Assembly: GCF_051014685.1 (NCBI RefSeq)
Contig: NC_135054.1
Span: 6,080,001-6,144,000 of the forward strand
DNA length: 64,000 bases
Reading direction: 5' to 3'
From: Ptiloglossa arizonensis
Taxonomy: Eukaryota; Arthropoda; Insecta; Hymenoptera; Colletidae
Shown: positions 11,601 through 23,218 of the stretch, piece by piece
Layout of the letters: each line of letters opens with the position of its first letter
Position numbering within the stretch: position 1 is the first letter of the stretch
The notes under the pieces: generated by a model
Told to the model about the DNA's origin: nothing
Seen by the model: the letters and a program-made list of their open reading frames with translations, nothing else
The model's database searches: none
Program-made: the position numbers and the translations under genes

Positions 11601-11920
11601 ATATGGTGAGTGTAAGCAACAAGTTGCATAGGATTGTATTTCTTACCAATGCCAGTATGAGAAAGCATAGAGTGGCAACAAGAGATTAATGATTTGAGCA
11701 ATAATATACTTAACCACGAGAATTTTATTAACATGTGTATGTGTATAATACAGTTACAACAAATACGGAAGATGTGCTACGATATAAAATATAATTTATT
11801 GCGTTTTGTTTATCTGGTTATGGTATTTTAGTTTTCATGTTATTTTATTTCCTTATAGGTGTTATTCCACATATCCACAAATCGTTGATTGGAAAGAAGG
11901 GTTCGCAAAAGCCAGCATAA
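8661..11920 (+). CDS. His2Av: histone variant H2A.Z (His2Av orthologue), complete five-exon coding region
   Basis: Joined exons 8661-8663, 8809-8886, 10214-10327, 10953-11082 and 11859-11920 give 128 residues, the same length as vertebrate H2A.Z and nearly identical to it through the core. Recognisable are the lysine-rich N-tail ([16 protein letters not shown]), [16 protein letters not shown], the histone-fold helices with [26 protein letters not shown] split over two exons, [14 protein letters not shown] with acidic-patch residues, and the docking segment [17 protein letters not shown]2A.Z replaces H2A in nucleosomes near transcription start sites and is deposited by SWR1/SRCAP-type remodellers. 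The C-terminus is GSQKPA: it lacks the extended SQ-type phosphorylation tail of Drosophila H2Av. The split glycine codon joins exons 4 and 5; the other junctions are phase 0. Confidence 0.98.
8809..8886 (+). CDS. His2Av: H2A.Z coding exon 2 (N-terminal tail)
   Basis: This exon codes residues 2-27, from AGGKAGKD to SRSARAGLQ. The acceptor is CCGAACAG|GCT and the donor CAG|GTGAGT. Intron 2 (8887-10213) shows no further gene. Confidence 0.96.
10214..10327 (+). CDS. His2Av: H2A.Z coding exon 3
   Basis: This exon codes residues 28-65, [11 protein letters not shown] through ILEYLTAE, covering helix 1, loop 1 and part of helix 2. The acceptor is TTTTCCAG|TTT and the donor GAG|GTGAGT. Intron 3 is 10328-10952. 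Confidence 0.97.
10953..11082 (+). CDS. His2Av: H2A.Z coding exon 4
   Basis: This exon codes residues 66-108 plus the first base of Gly109: [30 protein letters not shown] and [10 protein letters not shown]. The donor is GAG|GTATGT. Intron 4 is 11083-11858 and contains nothing recognisable. Confidence 0.97.
11859..11920 (+). CDS. His2Av: H2A.Z terminal coding exon 5
   Basis: Acceptor CTTATAG|GTG completes Gly109, then codes [19 protein letters not shown] and TAA. This is the C-terminal docking tail. Confidence 0.97.
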
Positions 11921-12249
11921 TTTAGTGAATCATTCAAGGACATTTCAAGCTATGTAGGCAAAGCAGATGCGAAAGCAGCAGAGTGATTGTTGACAAAGTG
12001 TACCTATGTTACTAAATTGATGGCGAGACTGGCGTGATATATATATACATATATATGTGTGTGTGTGTGTATGTATATATATGCACACACACACAGATAT
12101 ATGGATATATATAGATATATATATAGATATATAAATAAAACAAATATTGATATAATTTAATATAGGTAATGAGAATTAAAGAAAAGACAAATTTTCACCA
12201 CGCAATTGGCATTCAGAAAGGGAAAGTAATAATATAGGTCCGAAATAAA
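11921..12249 (+). other. His2Av: probable H2A.Z 3' untranslated region with poly(A) signals
   Basis: AATAAA occurs at 12134-12139 and again at 12244-12249, after a composite microsatellite. Either could end the transcript. No histone stem-loop is visible, consistent with a polyadenylated replacement-histone mRNA. Confidence 0.55.
12034..12133. repeat. composite (AT)n-(GT)n-(CA)n microsatellite in the H2A.Z 3' region
   Basis: ATATAT runs flank a GTGTGTGTGTGTGT tract and a CACACACACACA tract. The GT and CA parts are complementary, so the RNA could form a hairpin. Confidence 0.85.
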
Positions 12250-12854
12250 GACAAATTTTAGTGTACGCTACGCTGCAATTATTTGACAAGCGATGCGTTG
12301 TAGCATGGCTTGTTCAAGGCTGCAGAATCCTTGGTACAGTAAGCGAATACTAAATATTTTGAAAGTTGGAGTATTTAAGGACTTGGATGTATCAAACTGT
12401 TTATAGCGTTAAAGTTTCTCTTTTGTTCCCTTACTAAATCGATGGTGTTTAACTTTGTCTCTTTTTTAAATTATTGCGTGTTACTAACGCTGTTTTCTTA
12501 AAATTTGCTATTCGAAAATAGCATAACTGTTGTTCCGAAATGATGCGTAACACATGCAAGTATTAGGTAGTTTTTATTTCAAAAATTTCTTCTACTTTCA
12601 ATATTTAACGTTTAAAATTTTTACTCGCATCTAGATGTCTAATACTCTACGAATATGGATACAAGTAAAAATAAATACGTAATCATTCTTGTTATTAAAT
12701 ACTCTTAACTGTCTTACAGTAATGGATAATGTGTATAAATATCTTTAGAGTAAATTTTTAATTTTGGAAAATTTATATTCTAAAAATTTGTTTCGCCAAA
12801 TATTTTTGATTAAATTTTTAAAGTTTTCAGTCTTCATAACATTAATGTAAGTAT

Positions 12855-13828
12855 ACAGGGTGGAGCACTTAAAAATATATACTTGTATATGTCTATTGCA
12901 TACGAGTGTACGGAAAAGTAACTATATCGACAGTTGCTTAGTTTTAAAAAAAGTATGGCAATGGGTAGCTCATTCATAAAATCTTTGTATACAAAATTTC
13001 TATTAATACTTGAACTAAAGAAAAAATAAAGACAAATTCAGTGACGTATATTTATTGCTCTTTACACGCATCATGAAATATTTGATACGAAAAATCTGTT
13101 CATGTACGCGGTATCTTTATTGCCACTTTATACGCAATTACTATCAAGGTATTTATATTTTTATGCGTGTCATATTAAATATCTTGTGATGTTTAAGTAA
13201 ACGGTAGATAAATAACTACATAATCGTTGCGTTTGTCTTTAATACGTTCACTGCGTTATGGGGCACATATGATGCCCGTAATGTATTTTGCGTGTGAACC
13301 ATACTTCATTGAATCTTCGTTACATACTAAGAGAATATTTCTGTAATTTTTCTACTATTTTTATCGAAATTCACGAAGTACAACTGGAAGGAATACGTTC
13401 CTATTTGCTGCGTACACTCGAATACGAACGTACTGACAAATAGTACACAGTATAAATGATTCGTGGACGTGTTGAGTTTTCCTTAAGTCAAGTATCAAGA
13501 GCATATGGTTCTATTTAATTCATTTATTGCCACGCCAGTATTCCATGTTTCGCCATGGAGACGCCATGGAAATCGCGTATTTGGTACTGTATAGCGTTAC
13601 TCGTAACGGTAATAACATGTAAAAGTTTAGAAATATAAACTTACGTGTCACCCGCATACGGGCCGCGTGGCAGTAAACGTGATAAAAGAAACCTTACCAA
13701 TGTTTTTAAAAACTCAGGAGCGATATATTTCTCTTTTTAAACTGAGCACACTTTTGATGTTTTTCTATAAATTCTAGTACAATGGATTTATTCAAGTCAA
13801 TAATTTTCTTTTAAATTCTCCACCCTGT
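12855..13828. mobile_element. hAT-like non-autonomous DNA transposon, about 970 bp
   Basis: The left end ACAGGGTGGAGCACTTAAAA is mirrored at the right by TTTTAAATTCTCCACCCTGT, giving terminal inverted repeats of about 20 bases. The flanks are GTAAGTAT on the left and GTAAGAAT on the right, a 7-of-8 match. An 8-bp target-site duplication and CAGGG ends are typical of hAT elements. The interior has no transposase ORF. The assignment is inference from the ends. Confidence 0.6.
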
Positions 13829-14940
13829 GTAAGAATACTTTAGGAACTATAGTGTTCCATAAACATTTCTACTAACGTTGTGAAAGTTGATGTTACTTAC
13901 GAAATATAATTAGTGGACTTTATTATTTAATCGACTTGAACTTATAAATGCAGATGTTGCAGTTTATTCCATAGTGTACTGAAAATTATGAGACTGGAAT
14001 CTTTGAAACACGATAAGCTTTTACTCTTGTAAAGGTAAAATGAAATATATTTCGGCATCGGAAAATTTTTGATGTAAAACATAATCTCTCTTCTAGTAAT
14101 AATGTTCACTTATTGTAAAAACCATAGTAGAAAAAGTTGAACCAGTCTGAAACGTACAAGCAGTATGTGTTTTTAAGAAAAGTAATTCTTGTTTTATTTT
14201 TGTTCATACAATTTTTCATTTTATTCTTCATTAAAAATGTTGTTACTTGTGTCATTTAGTATAATTTTCACTGTACCTACGGTATTATACCGTATATTAA
14301 GTACCAGCTATGTGTAAAACGTTCATTTTCATAATAAAGAAAAGTTTTACTATTGAACAGCGTTCAGTCACTAAAAAAATTGATGAAACTCGAGAAAAAA
14401 ATGTATACTAATTTGTATTTTGTGCCTTCTTTAAAAATCGTTAAATTAGTATGACTTAAAAATTAATGTATAGTTAAAAGGCTGTAATACAACGAATGAT
14501 TTTTGTAAATGTATCATTGTACATGAACTGCGTAATGTCATTTCGTATTACATGTAAACATACGATTTAGAAATATACTTTCTGTGGTAGACTACAGCTG
14601 TGTAATTAAAGATAAACATTACCTTAGGATTCGAGTTATAAGTAAAGTAAATGAAACGAATCGTTAAATTGTCTAGTGGGATCTTTATAAATAGTGTTTA
14701 GAAATAAATTAAATTTTCTTTTCTACCGATAATCGTTACCTTGTGAAAATAAATTTTGTAAATTCACTTCTAAGGAACGATAATATTTTTGAAATGTTAA
14801 TACAGATGCAATTAAGACGACGTTATTTACAAATTACAATAGTAGAGCTCGACGAGGAACATTGTATATATATACACACGTACGTAGATAATTTCATAGC
14901 CGTTTTTCTTGTTTTCTTCAATTTTGTATATCGGTATTCA
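13829..14940. other. AT-rich intergenic DNA
   Basis: I see no gene, RNA or ordered repeat in this stretch. Confidence 0.6.
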
Positions 14941-14999
14941 CGTGTTCAGTGCTGCCATCATAGTGGGAGCGGTCTCCTACCACTATTCCAGTTCCCCCC

Positions 15000-15754
15000 A
15001 CCAGGAACCAATCCCATGGCTCGTTCAAAACCTTGCGGCTTTTCGTCGAGTCTGGTCATAGTGGGGTACGGTGTAGCTCCTTGCGTTTGTGCGGAAGCGA
15101 GATAGCAGCAAGGAAGAGCTCCCCACTAAGCCGGTCAGAAGCTCAGTCGCCTTTCACGAGCACGGTTGGTTGGGCGACTTGTGTCGTGGGTATAATTGTA
15201 AATGTGAGCATCACTCGCTTGATACATAAATTCCATTCGTAATCAAGAACGAGAGAGCCCGTTTATTGACTTTGCGCGGGGGACAGGATCTCTCGACGGA
15301 TCGTCCTCGGATTCGTCGTGAGAGGGCCGGGAGATAGTGCACACCGGTGACAGAACGCGTGGGTACTGTCAAGCAGTGTACTTGTACGGTCAAGATCTTG
15401 TCGTATGCTTTTAAATATCTAATTCTCCGTGGGACTCGGAATTTCGATCGCGGGAAATCAGTGCGAGAGGACCTGTTTCCGTTTCACTCACGTTGCGCTG
15501 TTGCCGGTGTTTACGCCTTCGAGCCGAATTTTTACGCGCGCGAAGACCGAAGGGAGGGGAAACGATTTATCCAAGAAGCGGTGATTCGTAATTATAAAAG
15601 TATCATCTTCTGTTTCGAAGCGGTCAGCTTGGTTTCGTGGCAAGAGTCAACGGTATGACTTCCTTCTCGGCATAACTTCCCACATAGAACACCTGGCTGA
15701 AGATTCCTCGAAGATGACGAGCAGACACGCGGAACGAGTTTCTGTTCGTGCCTG
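15000..15754 (+). other. candidate 5' exon of a long downstream gene
   Basis: This block is clearly richer in G, C and CpG than its surroundings and ends in a consensus donor, CCTG|GTAAGT (exon side ends at 15754). An ATG at 15714 (context GAAGATGACG) would start MTSRHAERVSVRAW before the junction. The frame is also open upstream, so it may be untranslated leader only. No matching second exon is recognised in the following 48 kb, so gene identity is unknown. A CpG-rich leader exon followed by a very long first intron is common for insect neural or developmental genes, but that is inference. Confidence 0.3.
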
Positions 15755-17341
15755 GTAAGTCACTTCTGCCTCTAGAATCTTTGCGTGACAATGCTTTTAC
15801 TTGATTAAGCTGTTAGCCAACTTATTACATTGGCGTGTTACGGTGAAAGGAAGATCTTCGTGTTGGATGGTTTCGTTTCCAATTTACCAGCGTCACGTTC
15901 TTTAGAAATATGTATCTACGGAAGCGTCAGACTCATCGATGCAACGAAAATACTTGCGCTTTTTATATCGTTTCGTTAAGTCGGTGTCACTCGGAATTAT
16001 CATTGATCCCGGAAGACTAATTATACGTACGGAGTGTGTACGTGTTTGAACACTAGTTGCTTCAACGTTCGAAGGTCAATGAACAGCACCGATGTTTGGT
16101 TTTTACATTTTTACGACCGTACCTTTCCGAATATTAAATACCGGCTATTCAATTATGGCACACGACTTTGATCTTTTCACGGGTGCAATAAAAGCCGAGA
16201 GTGATCATTTCTGCGTTATATTTTGCATTTTGACGGAAAGGTTCGATCGATGTTTTGAAATAATCTTATTTCGAAAAGTCAGTTTACGAATATTGGTACA
16301 CTCGATAATCACGGCTACAAGACAAGTGTACAAGTACACTTAATCACCGTAGAAAGTATGTAGCATTTTTGGTTACGTTTGGTTTGTCATAATTTCGCAA
16401 GAAATTTTCAAAACCAATCACGTTTCGCTCGGTAAATATTCAAAATGTTTAAATATACTTTAATCGATGATTTCAACGACGCGATATTGCATTAAAAAAA
16501 TGAATATTCGCGAATAGTTTTCATCGAATAGTTTATTCTCTACTATCTACGATAATATTGAGCAGAGTGGTAGATCCGAATTTTTGTCTCTTTCTTTACA
16601 CGGAAACAATCAATTTAAGCAAATCAATACGCGTACAATACGCATACGCGCTTTTGATTACATATAGTATTTATCGATTTGGTCAATGTTTACTTGATCG
16701 CATTTCCGTAGGATATTAGAGATCACGGAAGTCAAAACAAAGCTACAGGATACATTGCAGCAGTGTACACATAATATTTCTGATTGTTTACAAAAGCTTG
16801 TTTGTTTTTCATATAAATTTCTACCTTGTTCGATATCGAATGCTTTACCCCCACCTTTTCTACATAGTTACCGATTTATATTGTTGCGCCACCGTTTTTA
16901 AATTCGTTTCCCGAAATCTTCGTCGATGTTTAATACCACGAGTATCGGAGAATTGGGTATTCGAGTATTTCTTTGTATTCGGCGTTACTATCGAGAGCTT
17001 TAAGCATTTGGGCACGTGTTTTGGAGTACTTTTTAAATTACCACCGATAAATTTCGTATTCATCGCTCGGTCATTTTGTTCTGGTCACGTTGTCGTTGAT
17101 AAAGTATTTCTTATCGTTTCTATGCGCTGCTAGATCGTGTTCCTTCGAATTAGAAACAATAATTCCAGAGCGAGGAACTTCGCCACTGAAAAAGATTCCA
17201 CTCGCTTAGTTTTGTCCAATATTGTTGTCGCTCAGATCGTACATTGAATCTCTCGAAACGGGCAAAACAAGAGTCCGTGGTAGTAATTGGAACCAGCTAC
17301 TTTGTTACAGTTACTGTTGCGTCAAGTGTACTTAAATCGTA
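15755..17341. other. non-coding DNA
   Basis: It contains only short chance ORFs without recognisable domains; the longest, at 16798-17133, is AT-biased and unconvincing. Confidence 0.6.
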
Positions 17342-17776
17342 CAGTGGATCGAAAAAGTGTTTGCACACTGTACTCTAAGGAAATTCCCTTAACCTAAAAG
17401 TCTGATTCTAATGAAAGTCTGCGTTCATGTAAATAAAATCAAGATCTGAAGATTCAACGTATCTTTACTTTTTCGGTACAATTTTTTCGGTAGACTTCGA
17501 AAGGTGTATATTTTTCAAAGAAAATTTACATAGTTGCGAAGAAAACGAAAGTCTCTATCGTTCTGTTGCGAGAACGTTCCAGGAAGAGTTGCACTAAAAA
17601 ATTAAAAAGAACATTAAAACTTGATTTCACCTTCTTAAAGAAATTACCAATGAACAAATATATTTTTCCGTGTATGTAAAATTGTGCTCCAGTTGCGTAG
17701 AAACTTTCATGAAAATCAGTCTTACGTGTGAGAATTTCCTTAGAGTGTAGCGTTCGAATACTTTTTTCAGTCACTG
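17342..17776. mobile_element. Tc1/mariner-like MITE with long terminal inverted repeats, copy 1
   Basis: The left end TA|CAGTGGATCGAAAAAG and the right end ending TCAGTCACTG|TA are inverted copies. Pairing continues for about 80 bases (AAGGAAATT, GTCTGATTCTAATGAAAGT and its mirror). A TA dinucleotide flanks each side, the target of Tc1/mariner elements. It has no transposase. Related copies are at 32040-32634 and 24188-24610. Confidence 0.75.
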
Positions 17777-18529
17777 TACATCCCGGTGGGTTTTTTTTTG
17801 CGCGCGTCGCGACCCGGGTAGAAATGTTTTCTGTAATCTAAATACCGGTATGTACTTGGAACGCAAGGTCGGTTGATCGGCAACGTCATCGAGGCGGCGG
17901 CAAATGTTGGCGGTGAAAGTTTATCCCGTGCGGTAAGGATCTCTGCACGCCACGTTCATACAGGAATGAACACGGAATCGTTCTTAGAACGAAATCCAGT
18001 TTAGGAATTTCATTTGTAAATGCGGCGAATATTTCTTCGTCGTTTAACACGCGCTGGACAAAGCCTAATCGCGACCGAGTATACCTTCTCGCGAACGTTT
18101 CGCTCGTGCTGATTTCCGTAGCGGTTCACCGATGGAGCGGCATTCGTTTCGCGAGCTCGATATTGTCTTTCTCTATTGGAAATTCGCAGTTACACGTATC
18201 GTTGTATTTATGCGATGATATCGTTCTATTTATTAACGTATCCCCACGATTAAGTGGCTATTGTCACCTAGAATTTCAAAGAAATCGATTCTTCTTTTTT
18301 ATTTCATTTTCCTGAAGCTACGATTTGGAAAATATGCGGGAAAAGTCATTCGCTTCGATTCGTGAAAATATCGATGATACAGAGGTTTGAATATATACGT
18401 TCCGGATACGTGTGAACATTTAGATGAGAAACTTCGAACGCGTTTTTCACCGAACGTTATTTTCGAAATTGGTTTCTTTTAACCTGCTAAATACAAAATA
18501 AAGCCGAAGAATATAAATTCAGAATCGAA

Positions 18530-18790
18530 AGTTTCGCTATTTTTTAATTTATCGTGATTTTGACTCCTCTATGGTTCCTGCTATAACTGTATCCTTCCTA
18601 ATGAAGATACTTTTTCATTGTCTCTGTTGTATCATTTTTAGTAGAGTAATTCCAATAATTTTTAATATTTCTCGATGAAAAAAATACTGTATGTATTCGT
18701 AAGATGGGTAAACATATTTGAAAAATCTTGCTACAAAATAGCCTGTCTACCATTAAAAAGAAAAATCGTAAAGTTAACGTAAATAAATGC
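18530..18790 (-). repeat. interspersed repeat family R1, copy B
   Basis: The reverse complement aligns with 4738-5035 over most of its length (see copy A). The inverted orientation and distance of 13.5 kb show a dispersed family rather than a local duplication. Confidence 0.75.
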
Positions 18791-19442
18791 GTAGGTGAGC
18801 AATTGTCCACTGAAGTCGTTGTTTCGTAGAGTAGTTCTCAAGTTGTCGAACGTGAAGTCAGCAGTTTTTTAAATATGCTCTACGGTGAAAAAAATGTGTA
18901 TAAATTTTAATCAATTTAATTAAAGTTAATACTTCCAACAGTGTAATCGGGTCTGTTACTTAATTCGAATCGAACTAGAACTTTATATATATATATATAG
19001 GTATTATTGATACACCTTCGTATATTTTTGCGTGGCCAACAATGATACTACGTAACGTCAAATTAAAAAGAAATTTTAAAATTGACCGCAATAGATAAAA
19101 ATTACAACCTAAACAGAGTTTCTCTGTTTTGTTTTGTACAAGGGTAACGTTGAACAAAATAATTCATTTTCACGATATGGAAATTGATATTTTTCAACGA
19201 AAATATCAAAGTGGAAAGATAATTTTTTGTTCGCACGAAAATTGTTTCTAAAATAGTAGACTGCACGATTAAATGTTATTTCTTTGCAATTGAAAGGATT
19301 AGGATTAAATTTGTGACAATCCTATGGCTATGTCTGTGCTAAAAGCAACTATTGCTATTTAGAAAGGTTCTGTTGTTGCATTTTATACAGAATTTATCAA
19401 TAGAAATGTTGTTTAACCTTTGCATTTCAGACCGATGTGGTA

Positions 19443-19504
19443 GTTACTGAAACAATTTTTCCAGGAAAAACAATCCTTTTTGCTTCACGATCTATAGAAG
19501 AGAC
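19443..19504. repeat. 62-bp direct repeat, copy 1
   Basis: It begins GTTACTGAAACAATTTTTCC and runs to GATCTATAGAAGAGA. It recurs at 20675-20736 with only a few differences, 1.23 kb downstream and in the same orientation. Confidence 0.8.
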
Positions 19505-20674
19505 TACATCTGTAGACAGAAGCTTGTTTACAACGCATTTTGTTTATAACGTAGCATCGTGTAATGTTAATTCGAGCTCTGGTAGCTTTGTGTAAATTTG
19601 GCGTACAGTTTCTTCTGTCGATGAAGGTTTGCACAGTTTCAATTGTTTCGAAGGACTCTAGGAGTTGTTAAATTGTACAAAGTTGTCTTGCATCGATAGA
19701 TCTCACCGATGAGAAATTATTTTACAAATATTTTGCGTTTTTCAGCTAAATTAATAGAATAATACGTAGCGTCGTTAAATCGTGGAGAGATACGGTATTA
19801 GAAAAACTTTTTTAAAGAAATGTTCCATTTGGAGTAAATTACTCCGATCGAATCGAATAAAAATTTCTCGAGCAATGTGCAATGAACATGATAATTTGGA
19901 GGCTAACGATACGATTCCATATTTTCTTGGTCTACTGAACTTAACTTTTGTTGAATTCTTTTGTGTTATAAAATAGCTCGTCTTCTATTAGGAATAGTGG
20001 TATAATTAACGGTGATATTTGTACTTTCGATTGATATAAAGATTGTAATTATTTCGATGAGAAATGCGTTGTATAAAAAAAAGTAACGCCTCTTTTTGGA
20101 TACTTTTATAATTTTCTTCGTGTCGTCCGATTTCGTTGCTAGTTAATTGCGAGTATTCGTGAAATTGTCAACTTAAAATAGTGTGCTTTTGATCAGCGAG
20201 CAATCGTTGATCGTATGAATTTTGTCAACATTAAGACGTCCGTAAATCCATCGCAATTTGTTGCTGTAATCAAACAGAAGTGTCGCTCCGATTGTATAAC
20301 TGAAATAGGCACTTGATTGTTGCAATTACGAAGGAATTGCAACTGAACGAGTATGATTTCGACGTGTATACAACTACATTAGAAGTTAGTTGATATAATC
20401 GCGTCAAAGGGAAATCGAATTGGTTGTTACATAAAATTACTCGATCGTTGCATACCGGTGAAATGCTCGTTTCTCAATCGCTCTTTCAACGATCAAAATA
20501 AAAATGAAATTAAAAAAAAAAATGCGATACTTTCACAACTTTCATTCATTTGATACGTTACACGCGTGAATTGGAGAGCTGAAGCTTCATTTTCAAACTT
20601 TTAATCCCTGAAGTTGAAGTTAATGTTTAGGAGCAAATTAGAATCTATTCATTCACCATTGTTTATACACAAAC

Positions 20675-20736
20675 AATTACTGAAACAATTTTTCCGGGAA
20701 AAAACGATCCTTTTTGCTTTACGATCTATAGAAGAG
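20675..20736. repeat. 62-bp direct repeat, copy 2
   Basis: This is the second copy of the repeat at 19443-19504. The DNA between the copies is AT-rich without recognised genes. Confidence 0.8.
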
Positions 20737-21260
20737 AAAAGGGTACAGGTATTTGTTTGTTGATTTATAATCCTCCGCTCTGCTAGTTTTGCACGTGTGA
20801 TTCTGTGTTTTGCAAAATTGGGATAAAAATATTTGCCTAAAATTAACCATATTCAAACGTAATTGCTTGGACATAATCCACTTTAATACATTTGCATCAT
20901 TCAACGTAATGGTGCGTCATGGTTTGGAACATTACTGAAGGATATTATAAATACATACATCGGTTGGCTTTTGGTAGCCAGCATTGCTGGTGGACTTATT
21001 AGTAAGGCTGACCTAGCAAATCTTGCTTTAGATGCAGTTGTGTTTGATCGACTCTGGGTTTATTTCTAGCGAATGCTTCAAACAGTCTCTTTTTCTTCTT
21101 TTTTGTTTTCAAATAAAACACTTTTTCTTTCCTAAAGAAGTTAAGGTCGGGGTTAAATATTTCACCACTTAAACCCATTGAGAATAAATCCTCAATATAA
21201 AGTGTTTCAAATCGCGCGTTCATCTCCATTAAAATGAAGGAGAGTGTTTTTCAAGGAAAA

Positions 21261-22056
21261 GATTCGAATACAACCTATCGAATTATTTAAATTTCCAGTA
21301 CCGACCGAGAATGAGGTATTCATACCGGGATTCAAGTTTTTTTTAAACATAATATACGATATTCTCTATTGCATATTCGGATTCTACGTAAAAAAATATG
21401 ACAGTTTTGTTTCAAACAGTTTTCTCAAAAATTTTGAAAAGAAATTGTTTATCTAAATCATGAATTCAAGTTTATCAAATAAAAAAATACTCTTATTTGG
21501 AAATTAAAGTTAAATTATGAAATTAAAATGATTGTATATTGCAATTTAGAATTATAACAAAGAAAAATACCAAATATTTACACATTTTTAATTTAATGAC
21601 AAAAATTATAGGATAATGCTTTTTCGTAAATAAATAAATACATCAATACGAATTTGATACAGAAATTGTTTCACAATATATCTAATAAACATAATGGATT
21701 TAATATTGACTCGTACGATTTGAAATAATTTTGCAAATTTTAATAAAAGAAATTTAACGTAAGTGTTCAAACGGACCATTGTTCTGCAAGATACAAAATT
21801 TGTTTTGAAAGGAATCGATTGCTCGAAGAATTTCATCGGCCTTAAACGATTGAATTGTTTGGAGAAATTTATACTTCAATAATCGTTTTGTGGTCAACGT
21901 AGACATTTCCGGGAAACTTCATATTTTTCACGTTGAAGCCGAATATGTTATAAAAAATACCGCGTCTCCATCAATAAAATCTACTTCCGGTATGAATATC
22001 TTTCGTCGGTACCAAAAATTTGAACTGTTATCATTCGATAGAGAACATTCGAATTA
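21261..22056. mobile_element. about 800-bp element bounded by 70-bp inverted repeats
   Basis: The left arm (21261-21331) has ATTCGAATAC, CTATCGAAT, GTACCGACCGA and GGTATTCATACCGG. The right arm (21985-22056) carries the same landmarks in reverse complement. The arms are diverged (about three-quarters identical by eye). No transposase is recognisable inside. It is probably an old non-autonomous DNA element. Confidence 0.6.
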
Positions 22057-22885
22057 GTTGATAAAAACTTTCGGATTTTTTTTTTTTTTTTTGATAAAAG
22101 TCACTCCTTTTCGTTTTAATAGGGATAAACCAATGGTTACTTTGTCGATGTATTTCTTTTTTCTCTAGTCCACATCATTGTTTGTTTTCAATCTAGTAAG
22201 AAAATACGTCCGACGAAACAAATACGTGCGAAAGAAGAATCTGCTATAAGCCCAAAAACGACCGCTATCATATTTGGACAATGTTGAAGTTCGTTGCGAT
22301 ACCGTAAGAGAGGTAATATAGACGGGCAAGTGGCCTTGAACGGTCACATTATACGGCGCCAACTTTAGCAAGTTTAATATCCTAGCGGTTCTATGCGAAT
22401 GCGTTAACACGTGCTTCTGCATTTAATTAATTTTTCTCTTAACATTGCGTTAACTCCATAACGAGCAGATTAGAAAAAATTTCACTAGAATTCTGTTTAT
22501 TTAAAGAAAAATGGCACCAGAAATATAATACAAGAAAAATATTTTAAAAATGATTGTTATTTTAAGCAAATATTGATTCATGTATGCACCATTGAGCATT
22601 TACATAAAACATTATACGCAGAAAGTTTACGAAGAGTCATCAACCGTGAACCACCCCGATGGTTCGATACGTTTGCAATATAAGGTTTATTGTAGTAAAA
22701 TTGAATTTATGCAAATATGTATCTTTCCACACTGTACTCTCACACTTGTTGTTGAAATAAACTGGATTCAATAGCCAGATGGTTCAAAAATTTCGTTTTA
22801 CAAAAAGACTCTTCGTAGAATCAGTAGATGATTGTCAGACAATGAGCCTCGTAAAGAGGCAACTGAAACAACTCCTAAAATGAAA

Positions 22886-23218
22886 CTAGTCGTACTCGCA
22901 TTTATGTAGTACTTTGAGGAGTAAATGTATCTTTTCGTATATAAATTGTGTTTTCGCAATAATAATTTCATTCATCGTTAGTTTACGCGATACGAAATTC
23001 TGATCAATACCAGAATTAATCTCTTCCAATGATTCTAATCGTTTGATCTGAATTCTAGTCGTACTCACATTTATGTAGTACTTTGAGGAGTAAATGTATC
23101 TTTTGGTACATAAATTGCGTTTTCGCAGTAGTAATTTCATTCATCGTTAGTTTACGCGATACGAAATTCTGAACAATACCAGAAGTAATCTCTACCAATG
23201 ATTCTAATCGTTTAATCC
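22886..23218. repeat. 169-bp tandem duplication
   Basis: A unit starting CTAGTCGTACTCGCATTTATG at 22886 is repeated from 23055 (CTAGTCGTACTCACATTTATG) with roughly a dozen substitutions. The second copy ends near 23218. Confidence 0.9.

Noticed and set aside
16798..17133. 111-codon + ORF, Phe/Val-rich, membrane-like
   Set aside because: Phe, Val and Tyr richness follows from T-rich sequence; there is no splice context, and the complementary strand is open as well.
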